Part shown: in pieces, positions 8,583-16,766 of the stretch
Layout of the letters: each line of letters starts with the position of its first letter
Position numbering within the stretch: position 1 is the first letter of the stretch
NCBI RefSeq assembly: GCF_028435365.1
Contig: NZ_JAGTJJ010000068.1
Span: 1-52,494 of the forward strand
DNA length: 52,494 bases
DNA from: Polyangium jinanense
GTDB taxonomy: Bacteria > Myxococcota > Polyangia > Polyangiales > Polyangiaceae
Direction: 5' to 3'
The notes under the pieces: generated by a model
Told to the model about the DNA's origin: nothing
What the model saw: the letters and a program-made list of their open reading frames with translations, nothing else
The model's database searches: none
Translations under genes and position numbers: made by a program

Positions 8583-9773
8583 ATGCAACACCTTCGTCTC
8601 CTCTTCGTTTGCGCGACGCTCCTCACGGCCTGCGCGTCCGCCGAGACGAGCACGCCGCCGCCTCCGCCGCCGCCCCCCGAAGTCTCGGTCGTGTCCGTGG
8701 CGCCGCACGCCGTGGTGCTCGAGGACGTGCTTCCAGGCCGCGTCGTGCCGGTGCGGGTCGCGGACGTCCGGCCACTCGTGTCCGGCATCGTGCGCGAGCG
8801 GCTCTTCAACGAGGGCGACACCGTCAAGGCGGGGCAGGCTCTCTATCGCATCGACCCCACGGTCTTCCGGGCCGAGGTCGCGAGCGCCGCCGCGACGACC
8901 GAGCGGCAACGCGCTGCCCTCGCGATCGCGACACGGGAGGCCGAGCGCGCGCAGCGCCTCGAAACGAGCGGCGCCATCGCGGGCCAGGCGGCCGATAACG
9001 CGCGCAGCACGGTCGACATCGCGCGGGCCGACCTCGCCATCGCCGAGGCCTCGCTCGCGCGGAGCAGGGTCAGCCTGCGTTACGCCACCGTCACGGCCCC
9101 CATCAGCGGACGAATCGGTCTCTCCCGCGTCACCGAGGGGGCGCTCGTGGGGACCACCGATCCGATCCCGATGGTCACGATCCAGCAGCTCGACCACGTG
9201 TACGTGGACATCCGCCAGCCGGTGATGCGCTACGAGGAGCTGCGCAAGCGCCTCGCGCGGGGCGAGCTCGAAACGAGCCAGGGCCTCCCGGTCACGTTGC
9301 TCTCGATGCGCGGCGAGCCCTACGCAGAGCAAGGACGACTGCTCTCGACCGACGTGAACGTCGACCCGTCGACGAGCGAGCTGACGTTGCGCGTGCTCGT
9401 CGAGAACAAAGATCTCCACCTTCTGCCGGGGATGTTCGTCCGCGCGCGTATCCCCGTCGGCCGAGAGCCCCAGGCGATCACGGTGCCGCAGCAGGCCGTG
9501 CTCCACGATCCCGCGCTCGGCGAGAGCGTGCTCGTGGTCGACCCCAGCGACCACGTCGTGGTGCGTTCCGTCACGACGGGGCGCATCGTCGAGGGGCAGC
9601 AGATCGTTCGCGACGGGCTCACGTCGGGCGACCGCGTCGTCGTCGAAGGACAGGATCAGCTCAAGCCCGGCATGTCGGTACGTCCCTCGACCTGGAAGCC
9701 GCCGCCGAACCGGCCGAGCGCGCCCTCCGAAGCTCCTGCGGCGACGGCCGCGCCGAGCGCATCGCCCCCCTAA
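8583..9773 (+). CDS. RND efflux periplasmic adaptor (membrane fusion protein), lipoprotein
   Basis: 396-residue AcrA/MexA-type adaptor joining an inner-membrane RND pump to an outer-membrane channel. The lipobox LLTACAS predicts lipid anchoring at Cys17, followed by a poly-Pro linker. The two lipoyl halves (VSGIVRERLFNEGDTVKAGQ and LRYATVTAPISGRIGLSRV) enclose an Ala/Arg-rich helical hairpin, followed by the beta-barrel (TSELTLRVLVEN ... LLPGMFVRARIPVG) and membrane-proximal domains (VPQQAVLHDP). The transporter gene starts 42 nt downstream. No TetR-type regulator or outer-membrane factor is adjacent. Confidence 0.95.
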   Translation: MQHLRLLFVCATLLTACASAETSTPPPPPPPPEVSVVSVAPHAVVLEDVLPGRVVPVRVADVRPLVSGIVRERLFNEGDTVKAGQALYRIDPTVFRAEVASAAATTERQRAALAIATREAERAQRLETSGAIAGQAADNARSTVDIARADLAIAEASLARSRVSLRYATVTAPISGRIGLSRVTEGALVGTTDPIPMVTIQQLDHVYVDIRQPVMRYEELRKRLARGELETSQGLPVTLLSMRGEPYAEQGRLLSTDVNVDPSTSELTLRVLVENKDLHLLPGMFVRARIPVGREPQAITVPQQAVLHDPALGESVLVVDPSDHVVVRSVTTGRIVEGQQIVRDGLTSGDRVVVEGQDQLKPGMSVRPSTWKPPPNRPSAPSEAPAATAAPSASPP

Positions 9774-9815
9774 CCCCTGACGCGGCGCGCATGCCCGCAA
9801 GCGAATAACGAGATC

Positions 9816-12800
9816 ATGCCGCGTTTCTTCATCGAGCGCCCGGTCTTCGCGTGGGTCGTCTCTCTCTTCATCGTCTTGCTCGGCGTGCTCGCGCTCCAGC
9901 GCCTGCCGGTCGAGCGCTACCCGACCGTCGCGCCACCGAGCGTGAACGTGACGGCCGTGTACCCCGGCGCGACGCCCTCCACGATGAGCGAGAGCGTCCT
10001 CGCGCCCATCGAGCGCGAGATTTCAGGCGTGCCGCATCTGCTCTACTTCGAGTCCTCGTCGGACACGTCGGGCGTCGCGCAGATCACGGTCACGTTCGAG
10101 CCGGGGACCGATCCCGAGCTGGCCCAGGTCGCGGTCCAGAATCGTCTGCGCACCGTGGAGCCTCGACTGCCGCAGACGGTCCGGCAGATCGGCCTCGCCG
10201 TCGAGGCGTCGACCTCGAACTTTCTCTGCATCGTCGATCTGCGCTCGCCCGATGGCCGGTACGACGAACAGACGCTCGGCGACTTCCTCTCGCGGGGTAT
10301 CGTCGAAGAGCTGAAGCGCGTCCGCGGCGTGGGCAGCGTGCAGGTCTTCGCCGCCCCGCGCGCCTTGCGCGTGTGGCTCGACCCCGCGCAGCTCACGGCG
10401 CTCGAGGTGTCGATCGAGGACGTGGCGAACGCCATCCGCGCGCAAAACGCGCAGGTTTCGCCGGGCCGGGTGGGCGACGCGCCGACGGTTCCGGGACAAC
10501 GCGTGACGATTCCCCTCGTCGTGCGGGGCGAGCTCGAGACGCCCGAGGAGTTCGGCGCCATCGTGCTGCGCGCACGAGCGGACGGTTCGCGTGTCCTTTT
10601 GTCGGACGTGGCCCGCATCGAGCTCGGCGCGCAGAGCTACCGCACCTCGACGCGAACGGACGGCTCGCCCTCGGCCGGCGCGGGCGTGATGCTCTCGCCG
10701 GGGGCGAACGCGGTGGAGACAGCCGCGCTCCTTCGCGCGCGCGTCGCGGAGCTCGCCGAGGGTTTTCCGGACGGGATCGAGGTCGGCATTCCGTACGACA
10801 CGGCGCCTTTCGTTCGCATTTCGATCGAGAAGGTCTTCAAGACCTTCTTCGAGGCGATGGCGCTCGTGTTCGTGGTGATGTTCGTCTTTCTTCAGAACCT
10901 CCGCTACACGCTGGTGCCCGCCATCGTCGCGCCGATCGCTCTGCTCGGCACGTTCGCCGTCATGTATGCGACGGGGTATTCGATCAACGTCCTGACGATG
11001 TTCGGGATGGTGCTCGCGATCGGCATCATCGTCGACGATGCGATCGTCGTGGTCGAGAACGTCGAGCGCATCATGGCGACCGAGCGCCTCTCGCCAAAGG
11101 AGGCGACGAAGAAGGCGATGAAGGAGATCACCGGCGCGGTCATCGGAATCACGCTGGTGCTGTCGGCCGTGTTCATTCCGATGGCGTTCGCGTCGGGCTC
11201 GGTCGGGACGATCTACCGACAGTTCAGCCTCTCGATGGCGGTGTCGATCCTGCTCTCGGCGTTCCTCGCGCTCTCGCTGACGCCCGCCCTCTGCGCGACC
11301 CTCTTGAAGCCGGTGTCCGCGCACCACGATGCAAACCGCGGTGTGTTCGGGCCTTTCAATCGTGGCTTCGCGTGGCTCACCGAGCGGTACGGCCAGGGCG
11401 TCGGTCGCGTGGTGAAGCGGAGCTGGACCGCGCTCGTCTCGCTCGTCGCCATCGGCGTCGGGGCGGCATGGCTCTTCCGCGCGTTGCCGGGCTCGTTCCT
11501 GCCCCAAGAGGATCAGGGCTACTGGATCTCGAGCGTCGCGCTACCTTCGGATGCGACCGCCGAGCGTACCGATCAGGTGATCCGCTCGTACGAAGCCTAT
11601 GTTCGCGAGCGACCGGGCGTGCGTGCGGTGGTGGCCATTCAGGGCTTCGGCTTCTCCGGCTCGGGCCCGAACGCGGCGCTCATGTTCACGATCCTCAAAG
11701 ACTGGGACGCGCGCCAAGGCGCAACGGCCCAGGGAGAGGTGCAAGCCGCGAACGAGCGTTTCGCGGGCCTCCGCGACGGAAGCATGTTCCACGTCCTGCC
11801 CCCTTCGATCGATTCCCTTGGCACGAGCTCCGGGTTCGCCATGCGTCTCGTCGATCGGCGCAACCAGGGGCAAACGCGCCTGCTCGCCGCACAGAACCAG
11901 CTCCTCGCCGCTGCCGCAAACAGCCGCGTGGTGGCGGGGGTGTATCCAGAGGGGTTGCCCGACGGCGCGTCGGTGCGCGTGGAGATCGATCGTCAGAGTG
12001 CAGAGGCCTTCGGTGTGTCGTTCGCGTCGATCAACGCGACGCTCTCGGCGGCGCTCGGCTCGATGTACGTCAATGACTTTCCAAACGCGGGGCGTTTGCA
12101 GCAGGTGATCCTGCAAGCGGAGCCCGAGGTGCGCATGCAGCTCGACGACGTGTTCGCGTTGCCGGTGCGCAACCAAGAAGGTCGCATGGTGCCGCTCTCC
12201 GCCGTGGCCACACCTCGATGGGAGCGGAGCCCGCTCCAGCTCGTTCGCTACAATGGGTATCCCGCCGTGCGTCTCTCCGGCACCGCAGCGAGCGGCTTCA
12301 GCAGCGGAGAAGCGATGGCCGAGATGGAGCGTCTCGTTTCGCAGCTTCCCCCGGGCTACGGCGTCGAATGGACGGGGCTCTCGTATCAGGAGCGTCTCTC
12401 GGGCAATGAAGCGCCCGCGCTCCTCGCGCTCTCCCTGCTCGTGGTGTTCCTCGTGCTCGCCGCGCTCTACGAGAGCTGGTCGATCCCCGTGTCCGTCCTG
12501 CTCGTGGTTCCCCTCGGTTTGCTGGGCGCGCTCTTGGCGGTGAAGCTGCGCGGCATGCCGAACGATGTGTTCTTCAAGGTCGGCCTGATCACGCTGATCG
12601 GGCTTTCCGCGAAGAACGCCATCCTCATCGTGGAGTTCGCCAAGCAGCTCGAAGAGGAAGGGCGCGGGACGGCGAGTGCGGCCATCGAGGCAGCACGATT
12701 GCGCTTGCGTCCCATCCTGATGACGTCCCTTGCATTCACACTCGGCGTCGTCCCTCTCGCGATCGCAAGTGGCGCCAGCGCGGAAACGCAGCGCGCACTC

Positions 12801-12959
12801 GGTACCGGTGTCCTCGGCGGGATGATCAGCGCGACGGTGCTTGCACTTCTGCTCGTCCCCGCGTTCTACGTCGTCGTGAGAAGCGTGGTGAAGCGGCTCT
12901 CGCCCGAAGCCGCTGGCCGCCGCCCGGAGCCTGCGCCGTCCATTCAACCTACCGAGTGA
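9816..12959 (+). CDS. RND (HAE1-type) efflux transporter, AcrB/MexB-like
   Basis: 1047-residue proton-driven inner-membrane pump for hydrophobic compounds. It begins MPRFFIERPVFAWVVSL (TM1). It has the porter domain (YPTVAPPSVNV, YPGATPSTM), the TM2-TM6 block with the proton-relay pair of Asp (GIIVDDAIVVVENVER) and the second half with GLSAKNAILIVEFAKQ (TM10 Lys). The protein is full length and without frameshift. The hydrophobic-drug (HAE1) subclass follows from the Asp pair in TM4 and overall length, as opposed to heavy-metal pumps. It is co-transcribed with the adaptor; an outer-membrane TolC homologue must be encoded elsewhere. Confidence 0.96.
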   Translation: MPRFFIERPVFAWVVSLFIVLLGVLALQRLPVERYPTVAPPSVNVTAVYPGATPSTMSESVLAPIEREISGVPHLLYFESSSDTSGVAQITVTFEPGTDPELAQVAVQNRLRTVEPRLPQTVRQIGLAVEASTSNFLCIVDLRSPDGRYDEQTLGDFLSRGIVEELKRVRGVGSVQVFAAPRALRVWLDPAQLTALEVSIEDVANAIRAQNAQVSPGRVGDAPTVPGQRVTIPLVVRGELETPEEFGAIVLRARADGSRVLLSDVARIELGAQSYRTSTRTDGSPSAGAGVMLSPGANAVETAALLRARVAELAEGFPDGIEVGIPYDTAPFVRISIEKVFKTFFEAMALVFVVMFVFLQNLRYTLVPAIVAPIALLGTFAVMYATGYSINVLTMFGMVLAIGIIVDDAIVVVENVERIMATERLSPKEATKKAMKEITGAVIGITLVLSAVFIPMAFASGSVGTIYRQFSLSMAVSILLSAFLALSLTPALCATLLKPVSAHHDANRGVFGPFNRGFAWLTERYGQGVGRVVKRSWTALVSLVAIGVGAAWLFRALPGSFLPQEDQGYWISSVALPSDATAERTDQVIRSYEAYVRERPGVRAVVAIQGFGFSGSGPNAALMFTILKDWDARQGATAQGEVQAANERFAGLRDGSMFHVLPPSIDSLGTSSGFAMRLVDRRNQGQTRLLAAQNQLLAAAANSRVVAGVYPEGLPDGASVRVEIDRQSAEAFGVSFASINATLSAALGSMYVNDFPNAGRLQQVILQAEPEVRMQLDDVFALPVRNQEGRMVPLSAVATPRWERSPLQLVRYNGYPAVRLSGTAASGFSSGEAMAEMERLVSQLPPGYGVEWTGLSYQERLSGNEAPALLALSLLVVFLVLAALYESWSIPVSVLLVVPLGLLGALLAVKLRGMPNDVFFKVGLITLIGLSAKNAILIVEFAKQLEEEGRGTASAAIEAARLRLRPILMTSLAFTLGVVPLAIASGASAETQRALGTGVLGGMISATVLALLLVPAFYVVVRSVVKRLSPEAAGRRPEPAPSIQPTE

Positions 12960-12977
12960 GCGTCAAGGCGCGGAGCT

Positions 12978-13297
12978 GGGGCTTTGCCCCAGGCCCCACC
13001 AGGGGCTATCCGCCCCTGGACCCGGACCAGCTCAAGCGCTGGACCCGGGGTCGATGAACTGCGCGATGCGCAGTTCATCGAACAGGCCGAGGCAAGACCG
13101 GCGAGCGCCCCCGCCCACCAAGACCGTTCAACGGGCAACGTGCCTGTCGCCAGCGTGCAACGCACCTTCCTGGTCTTGCCACCGGCCTGTTGGAAGAACT
13201 GCGCAACGCGCAGTTCTTCCACGAACGGTCCAGGGCTTGCCCTGGTTCGGGTCGAGGGGCGAACAGCCCCCGCGGGGCCCGGGGCAGCGCCCCGGCG
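12978..13297. repeat. Nested-hairpin repeat, full copy 4
   Basis: Same arrangement as the copy inside the MITE: GGGGCTTTGCCCC at 12978-12990, a GGGGCTATCCGCCCC hairpin, a GATGAACTGCGC hairpin (about 13053-13080), a spacer, the GGAAGAACTGCGC hairpin (about 13191-13220) and a GGGGCAGCGCCCC end. It lacks the 17-bp MITE terminal repeats, so the hairpin repeat exists independently of the MITE. It lies directly after the RND operon and might serve as a transcription end. Confidence 0.85.
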
Positions 13298-13356
13298 CGA
13301 CGCCTTGCGATGACCGCTCCCGCTCCCGCCTCCATCGCCCGCGGCCGAAGAATGCT

Positions 13357-14379
13357 ATGAGCTCTCGTGTGCATCTTCGCCTTGCTTTGGTGCTGCTCCT
13401 CTCCTGCGCGACTGCCTGCGCCCCGGCTGCCCCCGCGCCTCCCCCGCCTAGCGCCCCCCCTTCTCCAGCTGCGCTCCCCTTGCCTGGCAGACCGTTACCG
13501 CTTCCCACGCGCTTCGTGGCTGACCGGTTCTTCGTGGAGCCCATCACCACCAGCGGCGCCCGGCTGCTCCTCTACACCGATACGGGCGGCGGACTCTTCC
13601 TCACCCGCAGCGCTGTCGAGCGGCTTGGGCTCCCGACAGAGCAGATCGCGGGCGACGAGGGGCTGGCCGAGGGCGTACTGCTCCCGCCCTTCAAGCCTGA
13701 GGCTTCGATTCCCCCGGTGACTGTGCTTGGGGGGCACCTCGGCGTGGCCTCGAAGGCCAAGAATGCTTGTGAACGTGAGAGCAGCGACGGCATGCTTGGC
13801 CAGGCCTGGTTCCAGGGCCGCACGTGGACCTTCGATTACCCGGGCCGCCGGCTCCTCCTCCGCGCCGCGGGCGATCTGCCGGCGCACGACGCGTCTCACC
13901 GGGTCTCGCTTGGTTTTCCCATGAACCAAGCTGGCACGCGGGCGACCAACTTTCCGCGCATCCAGGCGCAGATCGACGGCCAGACCGTGGATTTCCTCTT
14001 CGACACGGGCGCGACCGTGAATCTCACGGATCAGGCGGCAGCGGCGCTCGCGGACAGCGGGCCTCCGGTGCGCGCCACGAGCTTCATCGTGCAGTCCACC
14101 TTCGACCGGTGGCGCCAGGATCACCCGGAGTGGCGCGTGATCGAGGGCGCCGACCTTTGCGTCCGCAGGGAGCCGATGATCGAAGTGCCGCGGATCATGG
14201 TCGCGGGCCACGAGGTTGGGCCGGTCTGGTTCGTGCGGCGACAGGATGAGAATTTCCACGAGTGGATGTCGCAGTGGATGGATAAACGGGTGGACGGCGC
14301 GCTGGGCGGGTCAGCGCTTCGCTACTTCCGGGTGACCGTCGCGTACCCGAGCGCGGTCGCCGTGTTCGAGCGGCCATGA
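13357..14379 (+). CDS. Secreted aspartic-protease-like lipoprotein with two DTG motifs
   Basis: 340 residues from the ATG at 13357; upstream frame is repeat sequence. The signal peptide has a lipobox (LLLSC, Cys16; ATAC is a possible alternative) followed by a long Pro/Ala linker. Two retropepsin-like active-site motifs are present in one chain: LLYTDTGGG with Asp75, and FLFDTGATVNL with Asp216. Each is followed about 70-100 residues later by a beta-rich segment (GMLGQAWFQGRTW; ALGGSALRYFRVTV) like the second psi loop of such folds. A single-chain two-lobed aspartic protease is therefore plausible. The first motif has Gly where Ala/Ser is usual, so activity is uncertain. Stand-alone gene. Confidence 0.8.
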   Translation: MSSRVHLRLALVLLLSCATACAPAAPAPPPPSAPPSPAALPLPGRPLPLPTRFVADRFFVEPITTSGARLLLYTDTGGGLFLTRSAVERLGLPTEQIAGDEGLAEGVLLPPFKPEASIPPVTVLGGHLGVASKAKNACERESSDGMLGQAWFQGRTWTFDYPGRRLLLRAAGDLPAHDASHRVSLGFPMNQAGTRATNFPRIQAQIDGQTVDFLFDTGATVNLTDQAAAALADSGPPVRATSFIVQSTFDRWRQDHPEWRVIEGADLCVRREPMIEVPRIMVAGHEVGPVWFVRRQDENFHEWMSQWMDKRVDGALGGSALRYFRVTVAYPSAVAVFERP

Positions 14380-14453
14380 CGAAACCCGCGCCGATGGCCG
14401 AGCACTTGCGATGATCGCCGGCAGGCATCCGTCGGAGCACCGCGGGCTACGCT

Positions 14454-14605
14454 GACATCGACCCGCAGCCGGAGACCACTTCGAGGTCGGCAAGCCGACA
14501 TCGACCCGCAGCCGGAGACCACTTCGAGGTCGGCAAGCCGACATCGACCCGCAGCCGGAGACCACTTCGAGGTCGGCAAGCCGACATCGACCCGCAGCCG
14601 GAAGG
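14454..14605. repeat. Tandem array, 43-bp period, about 3.5 units
   Basis: Three identical units start at 14454, 14497 and 14540, with a 20-bp partial at 14583. The unit contains GACATCGACCCGCAGCCGGA and GAGGTCGGCAAGCC. The period equals that of the array at 1981, although the sequences are mostly different. The frame rotates each unit, so it is non-coding. It sits between the protease-like gene and the ECF sigma operon. Confidence 0.92.
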
Positions 14606-14808
14606 CTCGGGAAGGTCCGCGTGTCGGCATCGACATCGCGCCGATGACCTTCGGGAGGTCTCCGAGAAGGGGTCAAGTACGAGCTTTCGGCCTGGAGGGG
14701 GCTTCCGCGTGGGTAACTCCACTCGCTCTTGAACCTCATGGAGGCTTTCCCCGTAGGTTCCTTTTGACTCGTGAGCCGTGCGCTCTCCCTGCGGAGACTC
14801 CACGCGTA

Positions 14809-15453
14809 GTGTCTGCCCTCCTCAAGCTCGTCCCCCGTCCCGCCGTCCCCCGGGACGCGTTTGCCGGGGATGATGCCGCCCTCGTCCTCGCCTTTCGCCG
14901 CGGCGACCCCGGCGCGCTCGCCACGCTCTACGATCGCCACGCCGATCACGTCCACCGCGTGCTCTACCGCATCCTCGGCTTCGACCACGAGCTCGCCGAC
15001 CTCCACCACGACGTCTTCGTCCGCGCCCTCGGCTCGCTCCCCAAGCTCGAGGATCCCAGCGCCCTCAAGGGCTGGCTCACCATGATCACAGTCCACGTCG
15101 CCCGGTCGTCGATCACACGCCGCCGGCGCCGCAAATGGCTCTGGTTCCTGCCCAGCGACGAGCTGCCCGAGGTTCCGTCGAGCGCTCCCTCCGAGGAGGT
15201 GCTCGATGCGCTGCGGGCCACCTACGCCGTCCTCGACACCCTTCCCGCCGAAGAGCGCATCGCCTTCGCGCTTCGTTTCATCGACGGCATGGAGCTCACC
15301 GAGGTCGCCGCCGCGTGCGGGACCTCGCTCGCGACCATCAAACGACGCCTCGCACGCGCGGGGGCTCGCTTCGAGGCCGAGGCGCGTAGACATCCGGTGC
15401 TCGAGCCATGGCTCGAGAGAGGTACCCGATGGGGCAATCCGAGCGATCGCTGA
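14809..15453 (+). CDS. ECF-type RNA polymerase sigma factor
   Basis: 214 residues from the GTG at 14809, preceded by GGAGA. Region 2 (about residues 25-100: AFRRGDPGALATLYDRHAD, DLHHDVFVRALGSLPKLED) contacts core polymerase and the -10. An Arg-rich linker (ITRRRRRKW) follows, then region 4 (VLDTLPAEERIAFALRFIDG, ELTEVAAACGTSLATIKRRL) for -35 recognition. Its end overlaps the FecR-like gene by 25 nt, which implies translational coupling and suggests that the membrane-bound FecR-like protein controls this sigma factor. It probably drives its own operon. Confidence 0.92.
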   Translation: MSALLKLVPRPAVPRDAFAGDDAALVLAFRRGDPGALATLYDRHADHVHRVLYRILGFDHELADLHHDVFVRALGSLPKLEDPSALKGWLTMITVHVARSSITRRRRRKWLWFLPSDELPEVPSSAPSEEVLDALRATYAVLDTLPAEERIAFALRFIDGMELTEVAAACGTSLATIKRRLARAGARFEAEARRHPVLEPWLERGTRWGNPSDR

Positions 15454-16766
15454 CGAACCTGGGCCAACAGGTCGCCACGCTGCAAGATCGACATCCGGCG
15501 GCGAGGCTCGAGCGCACGCAGGGGCGCGCGCGGCTGCTCGAGGCGACCATCCCCCGCACATCGCGCCGACCGAGGTCGCTCGCCGTCGGCCTCGCTTTGT
15601 TGCCGGCGGCGGCGCTGCTCGTCATCGTGCTCATGGCGAGCGTCGCGACGCGGCCCCGTGCGTCCCTGCGCTTTTCGGTCGGCATGACCGAACCCGGGGC
15701 CGTCGGCGCGTGGATCGCCGCACCGAAGGCCGCCGAGCTCCCGATCCGATTCTCGGATGGCTCCGAACTCCACCTCGCGCCGGGAGGGCGCGCCCGGGTC
15801 ACCGCGATCGACGCGCACGGCGCCGAGATTGCGGTCGAGCGGGGCACGCTCGATCTCTCCATCGTCCACCTCGACCGCGCCCGCTGGACGGTATGGGCCG
15901 GACCGTTCCAGGTCCACGTCATCGGCACGCGCTTCGAGATCCGCTGGGACCCCGCGACCGAGCAGGTCTCCGTCGGGCTACGCGAGGGCGCGATCACCAT
16001 CTCCGGGCCGGTCGTGGGGGACGAGCGTGCTGTCCGCGCCGGCGAGCGGCTCACCATTTCGCCCGCGCAGAATACCCTCGAGGTCGGCACCGTCGACGAA
16101 AGCGCGGCCCCCGTACCCACCGCGGTGGTACCGACCGAGCCCCCGAAAGACGCGGTCCCGCCTATCCCGGACGCACCCTCGACGAGCCCCACCGCCCGCG
16201 TCACCGTGGCCGAATCGCCTCGGCCGCACGCTCGAGCGAATGCCAGCGGCTCGTCCGTTCCTCCGCCGGTGGTGGCGCCGGCGGGGCCCGGATGGCGCGC
16301 CCTTTCGCTCGAAGCAAAGTACAAAGACGCCCTCGCAGCGGCCGAGCTCGAAGGGTTCGACGTGATCTGCGAAGGCGCGAGCGCGAGCGATTTGCGCGCC
16401 CTCGGCGACGCGGCCCGGCTCGGCGGCAGCGCGGCGCGCGCCAGCCAGGCCTTCACGTCGCTCCGCAGTCGCTTCCCCGGCTCCCCGGAGGCAGCGGCGG
16501 CGGCGTTCATTCTCGGCCGGATCGCGCAGGATCAGCGAAAGGACCACGCGGGGGCCGCCGGCTGGTTCGTGCTCTACCTACAAGAGCAGCCGGGCGGCGC
16601 GTTTGCCGCGGAGGCGGCCGGACGGCTCGTCGAAGCGGAGGACAAGCGGGGAGACCTGGCCGGCGCGCGGCGCGCGGCCGAGCGATACCTCGCCGCGTAT
16701 CCGAGCGGCGTCCACGCAGCGTATGCGCGGGGCGTGCTCGCCCGCGGAGCGAGCTCGGCGCCATGA
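15429..16766 (+). CDS. FecR-domain membrane protein with C-terminal TPR-like region (putative sigma regulator)
   Basis: 445 residues from the ATG at 15429, chosen because GAGAGAGG lies 6 nt upstream (an earlier ATG at 15408 is in frame). A short cytoplasmic N-terminus (about 50 residues) precedes one membrane helix (LAVGLALLPAAALLVIVLMA, about 53-74). The periplasmic FecR domain follows (IRFSDGSELHLAPGGRARV, VIGTRFEIRW, VSVGLREGAITIS), then a Pro/Ala linker (about 220-290) and Ala-rich helical repeats resembling TPR/YbgF (AAFILGRIAQDQRKDHAGAA, RYLAAYPSG). Probably an anti-sigma or signal-coupling protein for the overlapping ECF gene. Its stop overlaps the next start (ATGA). Confidence 0.9.
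   Translation: MGQSERSLTNLGQQVATLQDRHPAARLERTQGRARLLEATIPRTSRRPRSLAVGLALLPAAALLVIVLMASVATRPRASLRFSVGMTEPGAVGAWIAAPKAAELPIRFSDGSELHLAPGGRARVTAIDAHGAEIAVERGTLDLSIVHLDRARWTVWAGPFQVHVIGTRFEIRWDPATEQVSVGLREGAITISGPVVGDERAVRAGERLTISPAQNTLEVGTVDESAAPVPTAVVPTEPPKDAVPPIPDAPSTSPTARVTVAESPRPHARANASGSSVPPPVVAPAGPGWRALSLEAKYKDALAAAELEGFDVICEGASASDLRALGDAARLGGSAARASQAFTSLRSRFPGSPEAAAAAFILGRIAQDQRKDHAGAAGWFVLYLQEQPGGAFAAEAAGRLVEAEDKRGDLAGARRAAERYLAAYPSGVHAAYARGVLARGASSAP

Noticed and set aside
9851..12076. A 741-codon open frame overlapping the RND transporter gene in another frame
   Set aside because: Arg/Ala/Gly-dominated shadow of a high-GC gene; the AcrB-like frame explains the region completely.
14454..14605. 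Direct repeats that could be a CRISPR array
   Set aside because: Units are contiguous with no unique spacers, and no cas genes are present. The same applies to the 1981-2190 array.
15206..16762. A frame of about 520 codons running continuously into the third ECF-operon gene
   Set aside because: It is the off-frame shadow of the sigma and FecR genes that happens to lack stops. The real gene starts at the ATGA overlap at 16763 with a signal peptide.
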